DNA of 64,000 bases, taken from positions 1-64,000 of the forward strand of contig NZ_SRYB01000025.1 of assembly GCF_004793975.1 (NCBI RefSeq), given 5' to 3'. Under the pieces are notes generated by a model, which had not been told where the DNA came from, did not search any database, and was given only the letters and a program-made list of their open reading frames with translations. Made by a program: the position numbers and the translations under genes. Shown one piece after another: positions 1 to 8,947 of the stretch; positions within the stretch are counted from its first letter, which is position 1; every line of letters starts with the position of its first letter. The DNA comes from Lepagella muris (GTDB taxonomy: Bacteria; Bacteroidota; Bacteroidia; Bacteroidales; Muribaculaceae).

Positions 1-196
1 AGAGCATCTCGTATGTGACTCGTGGATTCTTCTTATATGGATCCACAGCAATATGGACATAGACAACCTCATTATATGCAGTGTCTACCACATTGATTTT
101 CCTATGCCGCAGATCAAGCAACTCTCCCTTTCCTCCACACACACAGAACGATAAAATCATTGTCAAAATAAAAAAACGGGTGATATCCTTTCCCAT
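1..196 (-). CDS. Partial secreted protein or lipoprotein, N-terminus only
   Basis: Reading frame open from an ATG at 196 to the left window edge, about 65 codons; the C-terminus lies outside. The N-terminus has a positive start (MGKDITR), then a hydrophobic stretch (FFILTMILSFCVC) followed by GG, so it looks like a signal peptide. A cysteine after ILSF or CV could be lipidated, which is an inference. The mature part begins ELLDLRH and gives no recognisable domain. It lies downstream of the small secreted protein at 277-504 on the same strand and may be cotranscribed with it. In Bacteroidota, small secreted peptides often precede beta-propeller lipoproteins, but the visible part is too short to assign one. 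Confidence 0.55.
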   Translation of the reverse strand, partial: MGKDITRFFILTMILSFCVCGGKGELLDLRHRKINVVDTAYNEVVYVHIAVDPYKKNPRVTYEML

Positions 197-276
197 CTAT
201 ACTGCATTTATATATAAATATGACTATTTTTTCAAGTAATGACAGCATGGTGTATACACCATGCTGTCTGATTCTT

Positions 277-504
277 TCAATTATAAGGGGTCTCTGACGG
301 CTCCTCCGGCCTATCCTCCTCCTTGTCCGTATCAGAGCCGCAATTTGCAGCCTCCAATTCAGCGATATACTCTCTCCACTCGTTTTCCGGCAAACAATCC
401 GGACTTATGGTCTGGACAGCCTTACACGAAAGATTCACTATGTAGGCATCCGCCGACAATGCACTGCCGACAAGAAGCACTGCTAAAATAAGGAACTGTT
501 TCAT
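277..504 (-). CDS. Small secreted protein, 75 residues
   Basis: Unrecognised short protein with a clear signal peptide: MKQ, a hydrophobic core FLILAVLLVGSAL, and a likely cleavage after SADA. The mature chain is about 56 residues with three cysteines and an acidic tail rich in Glu, Asp and Pro. Its reality is supported by a near-consensus Bacteroidota promoter 29-59 bases upstream (533-563). Its size, signal peptide and position before another secreted protein resemble the small NVEALA-type peptides of Bacteroidales, but the sequence does not carry that name motif, so no family is claimed. The role is unknown; exported peptide or lipoprotein partner are possibilities. Confidence 0.6.
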   Translation of the reverse strand: MKQFLILAVLLVGSALSADAYIVNLSCKAVQTISPDCLPENEWREYIAELEAANCGSDTDKEEDRPEEPSETPYN

Positions 505-532
505 ATAGCTTAGGTTTTAAGGTTTGATTTGA

Positions 533-563
533 CAAACATACATAAAATTTACTATATTTCAAA
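533..563 (-). promoter_or_regulatory. Bacteroidota-type promoter for the small secreted protein
   Basis: On the minus strand, TTTG (complement of 560-563) is separated by 19 bases from TATGTTTG (complement of 533-540). This matches the -33/-7 consensus of Bacteroidota sigma-ABfr, TTTG-N19-TAnnTTTG. The start codon of the small secreted protein follows at 504, leaving a leader of roughly 20 bases. Confidence 0.65.
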
Positions 564-733
564 TAATATGTGTATATTTTAATATGTATTAACACTAATG
601 CGATGGGATGCAGTTATGGCATTGGTCTTATAGATCAATCGCTATGCCGTGTCATCACAGCTGCTTGCTATACGTGAGTAGTTACGATATTCAGTTAACT
701 ATTCATTGGGCTTGCCGGGCAATAGATAGGTGG

Positions 734-3700
734 TTACTTCTGTCGGTTACGATATTCGGTTGGGGTCATTCCATACTTCAATTGGAAGCTCTTTGCAAAG
801 TGGGAACGCGATGAGAATCCTACCTGCCAGCATACCTCGCTTATTTGCAAGGTGTGCGACGCGAGGAGTTCTGCGGCTTTCTGAAGTCGTATTTGCCGGA
901 TGTATTCGTTTGGAGTCATACCCGCGATGGCTTTCAGTTTTGTGAATAATCCGGTACGGGATATTGCCGCATCTTTGGCAAGCATATCGACAGAGAAATC
1001 CGGATCTGCCATCCTTTGCGTGATTATCTCGTTTATCCGGTTGAAGAACTCCTTGTCCAGACTGCTCCCGGGAATAAATTCCTGGATTTTTGAAGGGTCT
1101 GTCTTGAATCGTTGACGGAGCAGATTCCGATTTGAAAGCAATGACCTTATCTGTGCTTTTATGACGTTCGGTGAGAATGGTTTGGTCACGTAGAGGTCGG
1201 CACCATTATCCAGTCCCACCACAAAGTCGGAATCCTCCACCTTTGCAGTCAGTAGAATCACGGGGATATGACTCGTATTGAGGTTATGCTTTATTCTCCG
1301 GCAGAACTCCACGCCATCTATTCCGGGCATCATTATGTCGGATATGATCAATGAGGGTTCTATCTCATCCAATTTTTTCAGACCCTCTTCTGCATTTGAT
1401 GCACACACCACGTCGAAGTCCTCACACAACAGGTCATTCAGGTAAGAGAGCATATCTGAATTGTCGTCTACAATGAGGAGCTGATCCCTTTTGGGGGATG
1501 TCTGCTCGGGTTGTTCCTGCATCTCTTCAGAGGATTGCTGTCTCATGTCCTCGTCAGCGTCTTCCTCCGGCACCTGATCCGTAGTCGGGAATATGATTGT
1601 AAAGTCAGCACCTTTGCCGGGCATACTATCCAATTTTACCACGGCATTCAGCAGGGTGGCATATCGTTTCACTATGAGCAGACCCAGTCCGGTGCCTATA
1701 TTGTCGCTTGGACGGTTCTCCTCCACCTGATAGAATGGCGTGAAAATCTTCTCCTGTTCATCTACGGGTATGCCCGGACCGTCATCCTTCACCGAGAGCA
1801 GAATATTTCCGTCATCATCCTTTGAGAGGGAGATTCTAATCTGAGATTTGGAGAATTTCATTGCATTTGAGAGCAGGTTGTCTACAATCTGCCGGAATGC
1901 CTCCCTGTCGACAATAGCCACGCATGGATAGTCGGGAATGGAAATTGAGATATCCAGATCCTTTAATCCGGCTGAGACGACAAACTCATCGCATATATAA
2001 TGCAAAGGCTGGCGAAGGTCGATGGACTCAGGATTTATTTTCATATCGTCGGATTCAATCTTCCTGAAGTCCATGAGCCTGTTCACCAACGACAGCAATC
2101 GCTTGCCGTTGCGTTCCATTATGTCGATATTCTTCCGGCTGTTGGAAATGTCGCCGTCAGAGTGAGCCAGACTTTCAAGAGGGGAGAGTATTAGCGTCAG
2201 AGGGGTGCGGATCTCATGCACGATATGGGTGAAGAATGCAATCTTGCTACGATAAAGTTCCCGGTCTTTTTGATCAGACAATTTCGCGAGTTTCTCCTGC
2301 TGCTTGCTTATGATGATATGATAACCATACCATACTCCGGCAGCTATTGCAAGGAGATAAATGAGAATCATCGGGGTAGACCACCACCATGGTGGTAGCA
2401 CTTTTATTGTGAAATCAAATGCATCTTCATTCCATCCGCCGTTGCCATTGTAGGTGCTGACCTTAAAATGATATTCGCCGGCAGGGAGGTTAGTGTAGGT
2501 GTGGGGATAGCCTGGATACGCCTCATTCCATGTCTTGTCGAACCCTTCCAGTTTATACAGGTAGCGGTTCTGCGAGGGATTGATGTAGCTTAGGGGAGCC
2601 ACCTTGAAACTCACCATCCTCTCATTATGGTTGAGAGTGATACCCTTGGAGTAGGCTATCGACTCCTTCAGGGGAGAATCCTCTCCAATTTCAACAGGAT
2701 TATTGAAAATCTGGAAATCAGAAAGGATAACTTCCGGCTTGAGGGTTTCGTGAGTCATGTTGGAAGGATTAAACTCATTGAATCCGTTGATTCCTCCCAT
2801 CACAATCTGTCTGTCGGAGGTCATCAGTCCGGAATTGGGAAGAAACACGTTGTCCTGTAGTCCGAAATCCTTATCGTATGGGTGAATGACTCCGCTCTTC
2901 GGCTCGTAGCAGAACAGACCTTTGGTCGTGGCGAGCCAAAGCATCTTGCCGTATGGGATTATCTTATTTATCACCCGGATTTTCTCCGGCAGGTCGATTC
3001 TTGTGAACTTTTGTGAATCATAATCAAAACTGAGCAGACCGAATCCATCGGTGCCAAACCACATTTTCCCTTCATCATCACAAGCGGCAGTGACCACGGC
3101 GTTTGTGGGGAGCCCGTTAAAATCATTATTATCGTCAGCGGAGAATTGCTGCCATTTCTCGGTTTTCCTGTCAAGGCGGTATATCCCTTGATCATTTGTG
3201 CAAGCCCATAGAAATCCGCGTTTATCCTCCATCATAAAGCATACGTCGGCAGGATGCACTTCAAAAATACGTTCGAAGTCATCGGTTTGGCGGCGATATC
3301 GATTCAGTCCGGCGGCAGTGCCTATCCATATATCACCGTAGGAATCCTTAAAGATTGAATATATGCTTGAGGAATACAGTGAGAATGACGACTCCCCAAG
3401 TTTATAGTTTTTCACGTTGCCGGATTTCAGGTCGATTATGTTAAGACCTCCCAGATACATCCCGACAAACAGGCTGTCGCCATCCTGTAGGATTGCATGT
3501 ATATTCCGATGAGCTGAGCTCTCGAGCAGGGGATGATGACATATTGATGTGAAAGAATTATCATGGCGGTCCCAAAGAAATACTCCGGCATCATCGCTTC
3601 CGAGCCACAGGTTGTTGTCAGCAGCCTTTGCAAAAACGCTGATTACTTTAGCCCCCAGATTGGTGTTGCCCTTGTAATAATGGGAAAACAGCCTCTGATA

Positions 3701-4699
3701 AGGCGACACATAGTTTACACCTCCGAAATAGGTCCCTATCCATAATGCACCCTCATTGTCGATGAAAATGGATTGGAGATAGTTGTCGTTTAGCTTGTTG
3801 CCGACTCCGTTGTTGTCGGCTTTCGTGATCGACACTTCATCAGTCTCGATGTCGTAAGAAATCAGACCGAGATCGGAAACCATAAGCAATTGCCCGGGTT
3901 CCCATTCGGCAATGTCGCGGATCATGATGACCGAGTGTAGATTATCCGGACTGAGCTTATGCACGAGCTGGTCGTTGGTCCTGTCGAGCATGAAGAGACC
4001 GTTGTCTCTTGACCCGATCCATATATTGTGTTTGCCATCCTCAAAAAGGGAAAGGGCATCGATTTTTGAATTACCGACCGGTATGAATCTGTCTTGTATG
4101 GGGTTATATCGGCTTAATCCCTTCTGCGTGGCAATCCATAGGAAGCCTGAAGAATCCTCCATTATATCTCTGACGGCATCACTGTTGACTTTGGTTATTG
4201 CCGGATATTGTCTTAATATCTTGGTCGTGGGATCATAACGGAATACGCCTTCCCCTCCGGTTGCAATCCATGCCTGCTTGTTGGAATCAAATATAATGTC
4301 ATATACCAGAGATTTTATTCTCACTCCGGAAGAGGGGGCTATATCCAATTCCTTAAATTCCTCTTTCAGCAGGTCGAAAATCACTATTCCCCGGCTCGTG
4401 CCTATCCACAATTGGTTCTTGTCATCTTCCGTTATTGAGGATATCGCCGATTCAAGAGAGGAGATGGAATTGTCTCTCCATTCGCGGAAAGTGTAGCCAT
4501 CAAAACTATGAAGACCATCTACTGTGCCGAGCCATATTCTCCCTTTTGAGTCTTGATGAAAAGAATAGATCGCATTGGAGGCAAGTCCGTTATCTACAGT
4601 GTAATGTCGGATACGACGCTTGTCAAGAGGTGAACTTGCCATGCATATCAACGTCATAAAAGAAGATATCAAGATGTAAATTAAAGCACGTCTCATCAA
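734..4699 (-). CDS. Hybrid two-component system sensor/regulator (HTCS), one-protein histidine kinase with AraC output
   Basis: Inner-membrane sensor that usually binds an oligosaccharide in the periplasm and activates the neighbouring polysaccharide locus. At 1321 residues it has family-typical length. In order: signal peptide; a long series of two-component propeller repeats (many IWLGT/LWIGT motifs, about residues 30-690) and a Y_Y_Y domain; a membrane helix after PPWWW (about 775-797); histidine kinase with HEIRTPL (His 828), N box DNLLSNAMKFS, G boxes DDGPGIP and GTGLGL; a receiver with LLIVDDNSDM and phospho-acceptor Asp 1121 in ISDIMMPG; and a C-terminal AraC helix-turn-helix ending YGMTPTEYRN. 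All catalytic motifs appear intact. It sits at the downstream end of the GH/SusCD cluster on the same strand. A TATATTTG -7-like box lies at 4767-4774. Its likely target is the GH97/GH31 divergent promoter (inference). Confidence 0.95.
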   Translation of the reverse strand: MMRRALIYILISSFMTLICMASSPLDKRRIRHYTVDNGLASNAIYSFHQDSKGRIWLGTVDGLHSFDGYTFREWRDNSISSLESAISSITEDDKNQLWIGTSRGIVIFDLLKEEFKELDIAPSSGVRIKSLVYDIIFDSNKQAWIATGGEGVFRYDPTTKILRQYPAITKVNSDAVRDIMEDSSGFLWIATQKGLSRYNPIQDRFIPVGNSKIDALSLFEDGKHNIWIGSRDNGLFMLDRTNDQLVHKLSPDNLHSVIMIRDIAEWEPGQLLMVSDLGLISYDIETDEVSITKADNNGVGNKLNDNYLQSIFIDNEGALWIGTYFGGVNYVSPYQRLFSHYYKGNTNLGAKVISVFAKAADNNLWLGSDDAGVFLWDRHDNSFTSICHHPLLESSAHRNIHAILQDGDSLFVGMYLGGLNIIDLKSGNVKNYKLGESSFSLYSSSIYSIFKDSYGDIWIGTAAGLNRYRRQTDDFERIFEVHPADVCFMMEDKRGFLWACTNDQGIYRLDRKTEKWQQFSADDNNDFNGLPTNAVVTAACDDEGKMWFGTDGFGLLSFDYDSQKFTRIDLPEKIRVINKIIPYGKMLWLATTKGLFCYEPKSGVIHPYDKDFGLQDNVFLPNSGLMTSDRQIVMGGINGFNEFNPSNMTHETLKPEVILSDFQIFNNPVEIGEDSPLKESIAYSKGITLNHNERMVSFKVAPLSYINPSQNRYLYKLEGFDKTWNEAYPGYPHTYTNLPAGEYHFKVSTYNGNGGWNEDAFDFTIKVLPPWWWSTPMILIYLLAIAAGVWYGYHIIISKQQEKLAKLSDQKDRELYRSKIAFFTHIVHEIRTPLTLILSPLESLAHSDGDISNSRKNIDIMERNGKRLLSLVNRLMDFRKIESDDMKINPESIDLRQPLHYICDEFVVSAGLKDLDISISIPDYPCVAIVDREAFRQIVDNLLSNAMKFSKSQIRISLSKDDDGNILLSVKDDGPGIPVDEQEKIFTPFYQVEENRPSDNIGTGLGLLIVKRYATLLNAVVKLDSMPGKGADFTIIFPTTDQVPEEDADEDMRQQSSEEMQEQPEQTSPKRDQLLIVDDNSDMLSYLNDLLCEDFDVVCASNAEEGLKKLDEIEPSLIISDIMMPGIDGVEFCRRIKHNLNTSHIPVILLTAKVEDSDFVVGLDNGADLYVTKPFSPNVIKAQIRSLLSNRNLLRQRFKTDPSKIQEFIPGSSLDKEFFNRINEIITQRMADPDFSVDMLAKDAAISRTGLFTKLKAIAGMTPNEYIRQIRLQKAAELLASHTLQISEVCWQVGFSSRSHFAKSFQLKYGMTPTEYRNRQK

Positions 4700-4824
4700 T
4701 TATAAGATTTTGGTTATGCCCGGTTTCTGAAAGAATCACAGGACTAAGTGATCTCTAAAAACATTGCAAATATACGTTTTTTTCAAAAATTATGAGGTAT
4801 GTTGGTTTTATGGATTTTCATTTA

Positions 4825-4993
4825 TTTAAGTTTCGCAAGTTTTCCAACTTGCTTCACTTAAATGGTTTAAGGTTTAAAGTTTATGGTTTATGATCATTAA
4901 ATTTTGTAAATGAAAAGATTTGTGGATTTTCGTGAATCTTAAACCTTAAACTATAAACTTTAAACCACTGAAGTGCAGCTTGCGAAACTTCAG
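4825..4993. mobile_element. MITE-like element, copy 1
   Basis: About 169 bp, non-coding, nearly identical to a second copy at 42610-42777. The ends form terminal inverted repeats: AAGTTTCGCAAG at the left and its complement CTTGCGAAACTT at the right. Inside are further mirrored arms (TTTAAGGTTTAAAGTTTATGG against AAACTATAAACTTTAAACC), so the whole element could fold into a long hairpin. TCATTTA occurs at both borders (4818-4824 and 4994-5000), consistent with a target-site duplication. In this copy the inner left hairpin arm is mutated (CTTGCTTCACTTA in place of CTTGCGAAACTTA). No transposase is present in the window. It lies between the HTCS start and the end of the lipoprotein gene. Confidence 0.7.
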
Positions 4994-5004
4994 TCATTTA
5001 GGAT

Positions 5005-6531
5005 TCAGGGGAGAGATCCAAGACACATGGCGAGAGGGTTTCCCGCAATATCGGATTCTCCTTTCAAGGCAAATGCCTTTATGGATTTATTTGCGGGTAG
5101 ACGGATGTCGGCGTATGAGATGTGATTTCCTTTGATGTCATGTGTCTTTACGGCATGAAAGACCCCGTCTTCTGTCTTTATCCAATCAAAATCACCGATG
5201 AAAGATGCTTTCCACATAACGTCCGAAGATGTGTTGTTGGATATTTCAGTAAAATCATTCCCTTTGTGGCACACGCTCATATATCCGTCGAAGACCTTTA
5301 TGTTGGTTATCTTGGAATCAGAATCAGGAGAGATTATACGGTATTGCGTCGTGACAGTCTTATCGGAAAAAGATGGGAGAAATCCCATTACCCCACATAC
5401 ACAACCTTCGACCACTCCAAAAGATACTTCCGGGAAATTGGCTCGCGACATTGTGGGGAGACTTACAAGATATTCGTATGCCTTGTCGCAATATCCGTAG
5501 CGATAGAATAATTCCGGGAAATGAGATAAATTTTCCACATTCCATTCAGACGAGTTTATATCGGAAATAATTTTATCAATTCTCTCCGAATTTTCCGTAG
5601 CGGCAAACCATAGAATATAAGGCACTCCCTCTCCACGAATGAATTTGCCCTCCTTGGTGAATAAGGTTCTGTAATGCTCTTGAGTATTGTCCCACCATTC
5701 ATTTTCCAGGATATCCCGATAACGTTCGGCAATCATTTTCGCATATACAGAATCAGAAGTCTCCTTTCTCAGTCCGGCAAATCTTGAATAAGCCTCGAAT
5801 CCACCGTAAAGAGCTGCTATCAGATCGACTCCAACTTTGATGCCGGGTAGATCCTCCACGTATGACGGCAATCCTCGGCACGCATGGAAATTATTATTCT
5901 CGTCAAAATCCACCGATATATTCATGTAGGAATCCCTGTCCATGATCTTATCAGGCGAGAGGTCCCAACGTTTTATGTATTCATTAGTGCTTCTCTTATA
6001 AAAATTTGTAAAGGTAGGAGATGATATGTAGTCATCATCTCCGGTCCAGTCATACATTTTCATGCATGCCTGAAGCATGTCGGGATTTGCATTGAGATTA
6101 TACCAGAATTCCTTATCGTTAAGATAGTCTGCCGGCACGGGCACATTATATCGGTTTATCTCCCAATAGCTGCACCAGTCTTTCGCCTCGGAGATGTTCT
6201 TTGCAAAGAGAGAGAACATGTTCTTGTTGTGAGGCTGAAGACCGAGAATCTGAGCACCGACTGACTGGTGCGACACGTTTCTCATACAGAACGCCTCGCG
6301 TTTCGGGAGTGCTGCCTCATACCAGAATCCGACTGGGTCAAGGTCGGAATGGGAATAGGATAGGGCAGTCTTCTTCGCCCATTCGTAAGCTTTCTGCAAT
6401 ACCTTGTCGGAAGAGGTGAAGACAGCCACCTCCTCATTGGAAAGGGTATTGCTGCATTCATTAACCGTGGTGCCCGTGCATCCTCCGGCAACTAACCCAC
6501 ATAGCAGAATTGAGAATAGAGGTGATTTCAT
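5005..6531 (-). CDS. Lipoprotein with a predicted alpha/alpha-toroid (six-hairpin glycosidase-like) fold
   Basis: The ATG at 6531 is preferred over an upstream in-frame start because it gives a proper lipoprotein signal, MKSPLFSILLCGLVAGGC, with Cys 18 as the lipidation site. About 508 residues. Helical segments with aromatic and acidic clusters (DLDPVGFWYEAALPKREAFC, NENEWWDNTQEH-like regions, RGEGVPYILWF) resemble six-hairpin glycosidases and related alpha-rhamnosidase or uronyl-hydrolase scaffolds; I cannot assign a GH family by eye. It follows the 678-residue paralogous-fold protein by 70 bases, so the two are probably cotranscribed in the polysaccharide locus. Probably surface or periplasmic and acting on the same glycan. 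Substrate unknown. Confidence 0.65.
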   Translation of the reverse strand: MKSPLFSILLCGLVAGGCTGTTVNECSNTLSNEEVAVFTSSDKVLQKAYEWAKKTALSYSHSDLDPVGFWYEAALPKREAFCMRNVSHQSVGAQILGLQPHNKNMFSLFAKNISEAKDWCSYWEINRYNVPVPADYLNDKEFWYNLNANPDMLQACMKMYDWTGDDDYISSPTFTNFYKRSTNEYIKRWDLSPDKIMDRDSYMNISVDFDENNNFHACRGLPSYVEDLPGIKVGVDLIAALYGGFEAYSRFAGLRKETSDSVYAKMIAERYRDILENEWWDNTQEHYRTLFTKEGKFIRGEGVPYILWFAATENSERIDKIISDINSSEWNVENLSHFPELFYRYGYCDKAYEYLVSLPTMSRANFPEVSFGVVEGCVCGVMGFLPSFSDKTVTTQYRIISPDSDSKITNIKVFDGYMSVCHKGNDFTEISNNTSSDVMWKASFIGDFDWIKTEDGVFHAVKTHDIKGNHISYADIRLPANKSIKAFALKGESDIAGNPLAMCLGSLP

Positions 6532-6600
6532 ATCGAGTGGCAAAATTATCCAGACATAGCTTTGAATCATGTCTAAAGCTATGTCCGGATATGTGGATAC

Positions 6601-8592
6601 TTATAGTTTTACCGCAACGGATTTCCCATCAGATATTTTATATACGGATGATTTGCCGTCATTGATTATCGTGACTTTAAGATTATCGGGGCTTTCACGT
6701 GCCACTAAAATATCAAAGTCCTTACCGAAAGCCTTTATATTCTTAAGATTCATGAAATCCCAATCCTTTGGCAGTCGGGGGGATAAGGTGAAGCTGTTGA
6801 ATCCGGTGGGGCGTATTCCAAACATCCCTTCCGTGATGATTCGTCCGTAGAGTCCGCTTTCGGCAGAGAGATGCCGCTGTCCACCCTCAGGCCATGCCTC
6901 GATTGCGTAGGGCACGTGGTCACCGAGCAGACGGGTGTTGGAATACTTCTTCAGATATTCCATAGCTTTCTCCGTAGCACCTACTGCAAATACGCCGCGC
7001 AGGGCATACAGCGTGGAGCGGTCCCAGAATGTCTTGTCGCCTGCCTGTGTCAGCAATCCGTTCTCTGTCCAGAGACGTGGGGAGAAGAGTGCGTCAATAG
7101 TACCTTTGGCTCTCTCGTCTATCCCTACTGTCAAAGGGATACATATCCAGGAGCGTAACACGTCGTTACCCTTATAGTAGGCGTATGTGTCGAATCCTTC
7201 CACGTCGTGGGCAAAATATTTGTCGATGTTCTTACGCAGTTGTTTTGCCTGTTTCGCATATTGGCTGCCATTCGGTTTGCCAAGCTCCTTTGCGAGATAA
7301 GAGGCTGAGATAAGGGCATCATAATACAGGGATGATGTGCACAGATTTGCATCGCCTGATGGGAAACGTCCTTCCAGCTCATCGGAATCGGATGCCACCA
7401 CTCCGTCGGCATTTATCTGACGTCGGCAATATTCAAGACACCACGTGATCAGAGGCCATAATTCCTCGGCTTCCTTACGATCGCCTCTTGCGAGAGCATA
7501 TCGCGACGCACCGTATGCAATCATCGCGCAGTCGCCACGGTCGCCGGCACCGTTCCAGATGTCGTCTCCCTCTGCGATTATTGAGCTTGGGATGGTCTTG
7601 TATTCCGGATTCATGAATCGTGCGAAATGACGGAATGAGTTGAGTGCGGAAGCGTTGCCGTAGTCATAGCCCGTATAAGGGAAGAATGGGTTTACGTATT
7701 CAGCCTGGTCATTTGCCCAGATTGCGGCGTAATAGGATTCTCCGCCGGGTCCGTGAAGGGGACCGCCCTTTGTGGCATATATACTCTCGCACGCCCTGAC
7801 TTTCGCGAAATCCATCATCTTGTCGATTACCGGATCGGGAGTCTCCAGTACGAGTGAACTCATCATGTTGTCTACAAACCCTTTCCGCGCATCATACTCA
7901 GCTTCGGCATCAGCCACTACTACCTCTTCACCGGGAGCGACTGCCGTTATCTGGGCATAGAATGTGATTGAATCGGAGGGCTGAAGGTAGTATGTGCCCG
8001 CGCCTATTGTGGAGCCTTGTATTGAGTATGAGCCTGCCACGCCCTTCTTAGGGTCGGTAGCTACGGTGAATCCTCCGCCGGGAATCTCCACCTGTAGATT
8101 TTTCTTGCCGTTGTTGACAACGACATATTTCTCTACCAGTGTGGGTAATTCCGGAGAGGTGAAGTATGAGCGGCGTAGTTTCCAGCTTCCGTAATATCCG
8201 TTGTTGAAATCGCTCTCTACTTCAAGGGCGTTCTTCAGGGATATCTTACGGACTTTCTCATTCAGGAGAGGGCGACCGTTGACTGTTACCGCATCCAGAG
8301 GATCCCAACCGAAACGGCGCATGATGCATCCTCTCGTATCATTGGGTATAATTCGGAGCATAGGCCACACCATGCTTTTGTCGATGGTGAAGGCACCGGA
8401 AGGGTCTACGCCATAACGGAGCACGCTCGCCACTCTTTTGCCTGCCATTTCTATATGGTCGGAATGATTCTCCTTATCACTCACGTTCCATGTGATACCT
8501 CCATTAGCATCCGGTTCCCAATATTGGCGTGCGAATACAGAAGAGACCGCTGAGGCAACGAGTAAAGCGGAAAAGGTCAGTTTTAGTTTCAT
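6601..8592 (-). CDS. Secreted six-hairpin glycosidase-like protein
   Basis: The ATG at 8592 gives the signal peptide MKLKLTFSALLVASAVSSVFA; an in-frame ATG at 8637 would add 15 charged residues before it. About 663 residues. The N-terminal third is beta-rich (DANGGITWNVSDKENHSDH...), the C-terminal two thirds look like an (alpha/alpha)6 barrel: GGPLHGPGGESYYAAIWAND, AEGDDIWNGAGDRGDCAMIAYG, CLEYCRRQINADGVVASDSDE and EAWPEGGQRHLSAESGLYGRI carry the acidic and aromatic residues expected of a catalytic cleft. The organisation resembles amylo-glucosidase/rhamnosidase-like clans, but the exact GH family is not resolved. It heads a two-gene unit after the susCD terminator and probably works in the periplasm on oligosaccharides imported by SusC. 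Confidence 0.7.
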   Translation of the reverse strand: MKLKLTFSALLVASAVSSVFARQYWEPDANGGITWNVSDKENHSDHIEMAGKRVASVLRYGVDPSGAFTIDKSMVWPMLRIIPNDTRGCIMRRFGWDPLDAVTVNGRPLLNEKVRKISLKNALEVESDFNNGYYGSWKLRRSYFTSPELPTLVEKYVVVNNGKKNLQVEIPGGGFTVATDPKKGVAGSYSIQGSTIGAGTYYLQPSDSITFYAQITAVAPGEEVVVADAEAEYDARKGFVDNMMSSLVLETPDPVIDKMMDFAKVRACESIYATKGGPLHGPGGESYYAAIWANDQAEYVNPFFPYTGYDYGNASALNSFRHFARFMNPEYKTIPSSIIAEGDDIWNGAGDRGDCAMIAYGASRYALARGDRKEAEELWPLITWCLEYCRRQINADGVVASDSDELEGRFPSGDANLCTSSLYYDALISASYLAKELGKPNGSQYAKQAKQLRKNIDKYFAHDVEGFDTYAYYKGNDVLRSWICIPLTVGIDERAKGTIDALFSPRLWTENGLLTQAGDKTFWDRSTLYALRGVFAVGATEKAMEYLKKYSNTRLLGDHVPYAIEAWPEGGQRHLSAESGLYGRIITEGMFGIRPTGFNSFTLSPRLPKDWDFMNLKNIKAFGKDFDILVARESPDNLKVTIINDGKSSVYKISDGKSVAVKL

Positions 8593-8788
8593 ATCGGTTG
8601 ATTTGTTTATCGATGGATACGGCATAATCCCGTGCATGCCTACTCATGAGGGTGTCGCATCCGCAAAATAAATATTTTAATTCCTATTAAGCAACTACGG
8701 AGAGATCAAATAATAGTATTTTTCGCAGATAATCTTTCTCTTGCAACCGGTTTGTAATTCGTAAACATCTTTAGTCTCTTAGAATAAA

Positions 8789-8828
8789 GCGGCATTCCCG
8801 AATATTGCCGGAATAGTGGGAATGCCGC
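8789..8828 (-). terminator. Strong hairpin after susD, probable terminator or attenuator
   Basis: GCGGCATTCCC at 8789-8799 pairs perfectly with GGGAATGCCGC at 8818-8828 (11 bp, 18-base loop). On the minus strand it lies 120 bases after the susD stop and is followed by TTTATTCT. A second smaller hairpin (TCAGGAT/ATCCTGA, 8847-8866) lies between it and susD. The remainder of 8593-8947 holds no gene; an imperfect TTATTTTG box lies near the start of the downstream glycosidase gene. Confidence 0.6.
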
Positions 8829-8947
8829 CCGAAGAGGGCCTATATATCAGGATTGGGATATCCTGACATCCACATTACAGACCCTTTCTAAATAGACCTA
8901 ATATTTGCACTAATATTTACCTGCGAAAGAACGTTTTTAGACCTATG

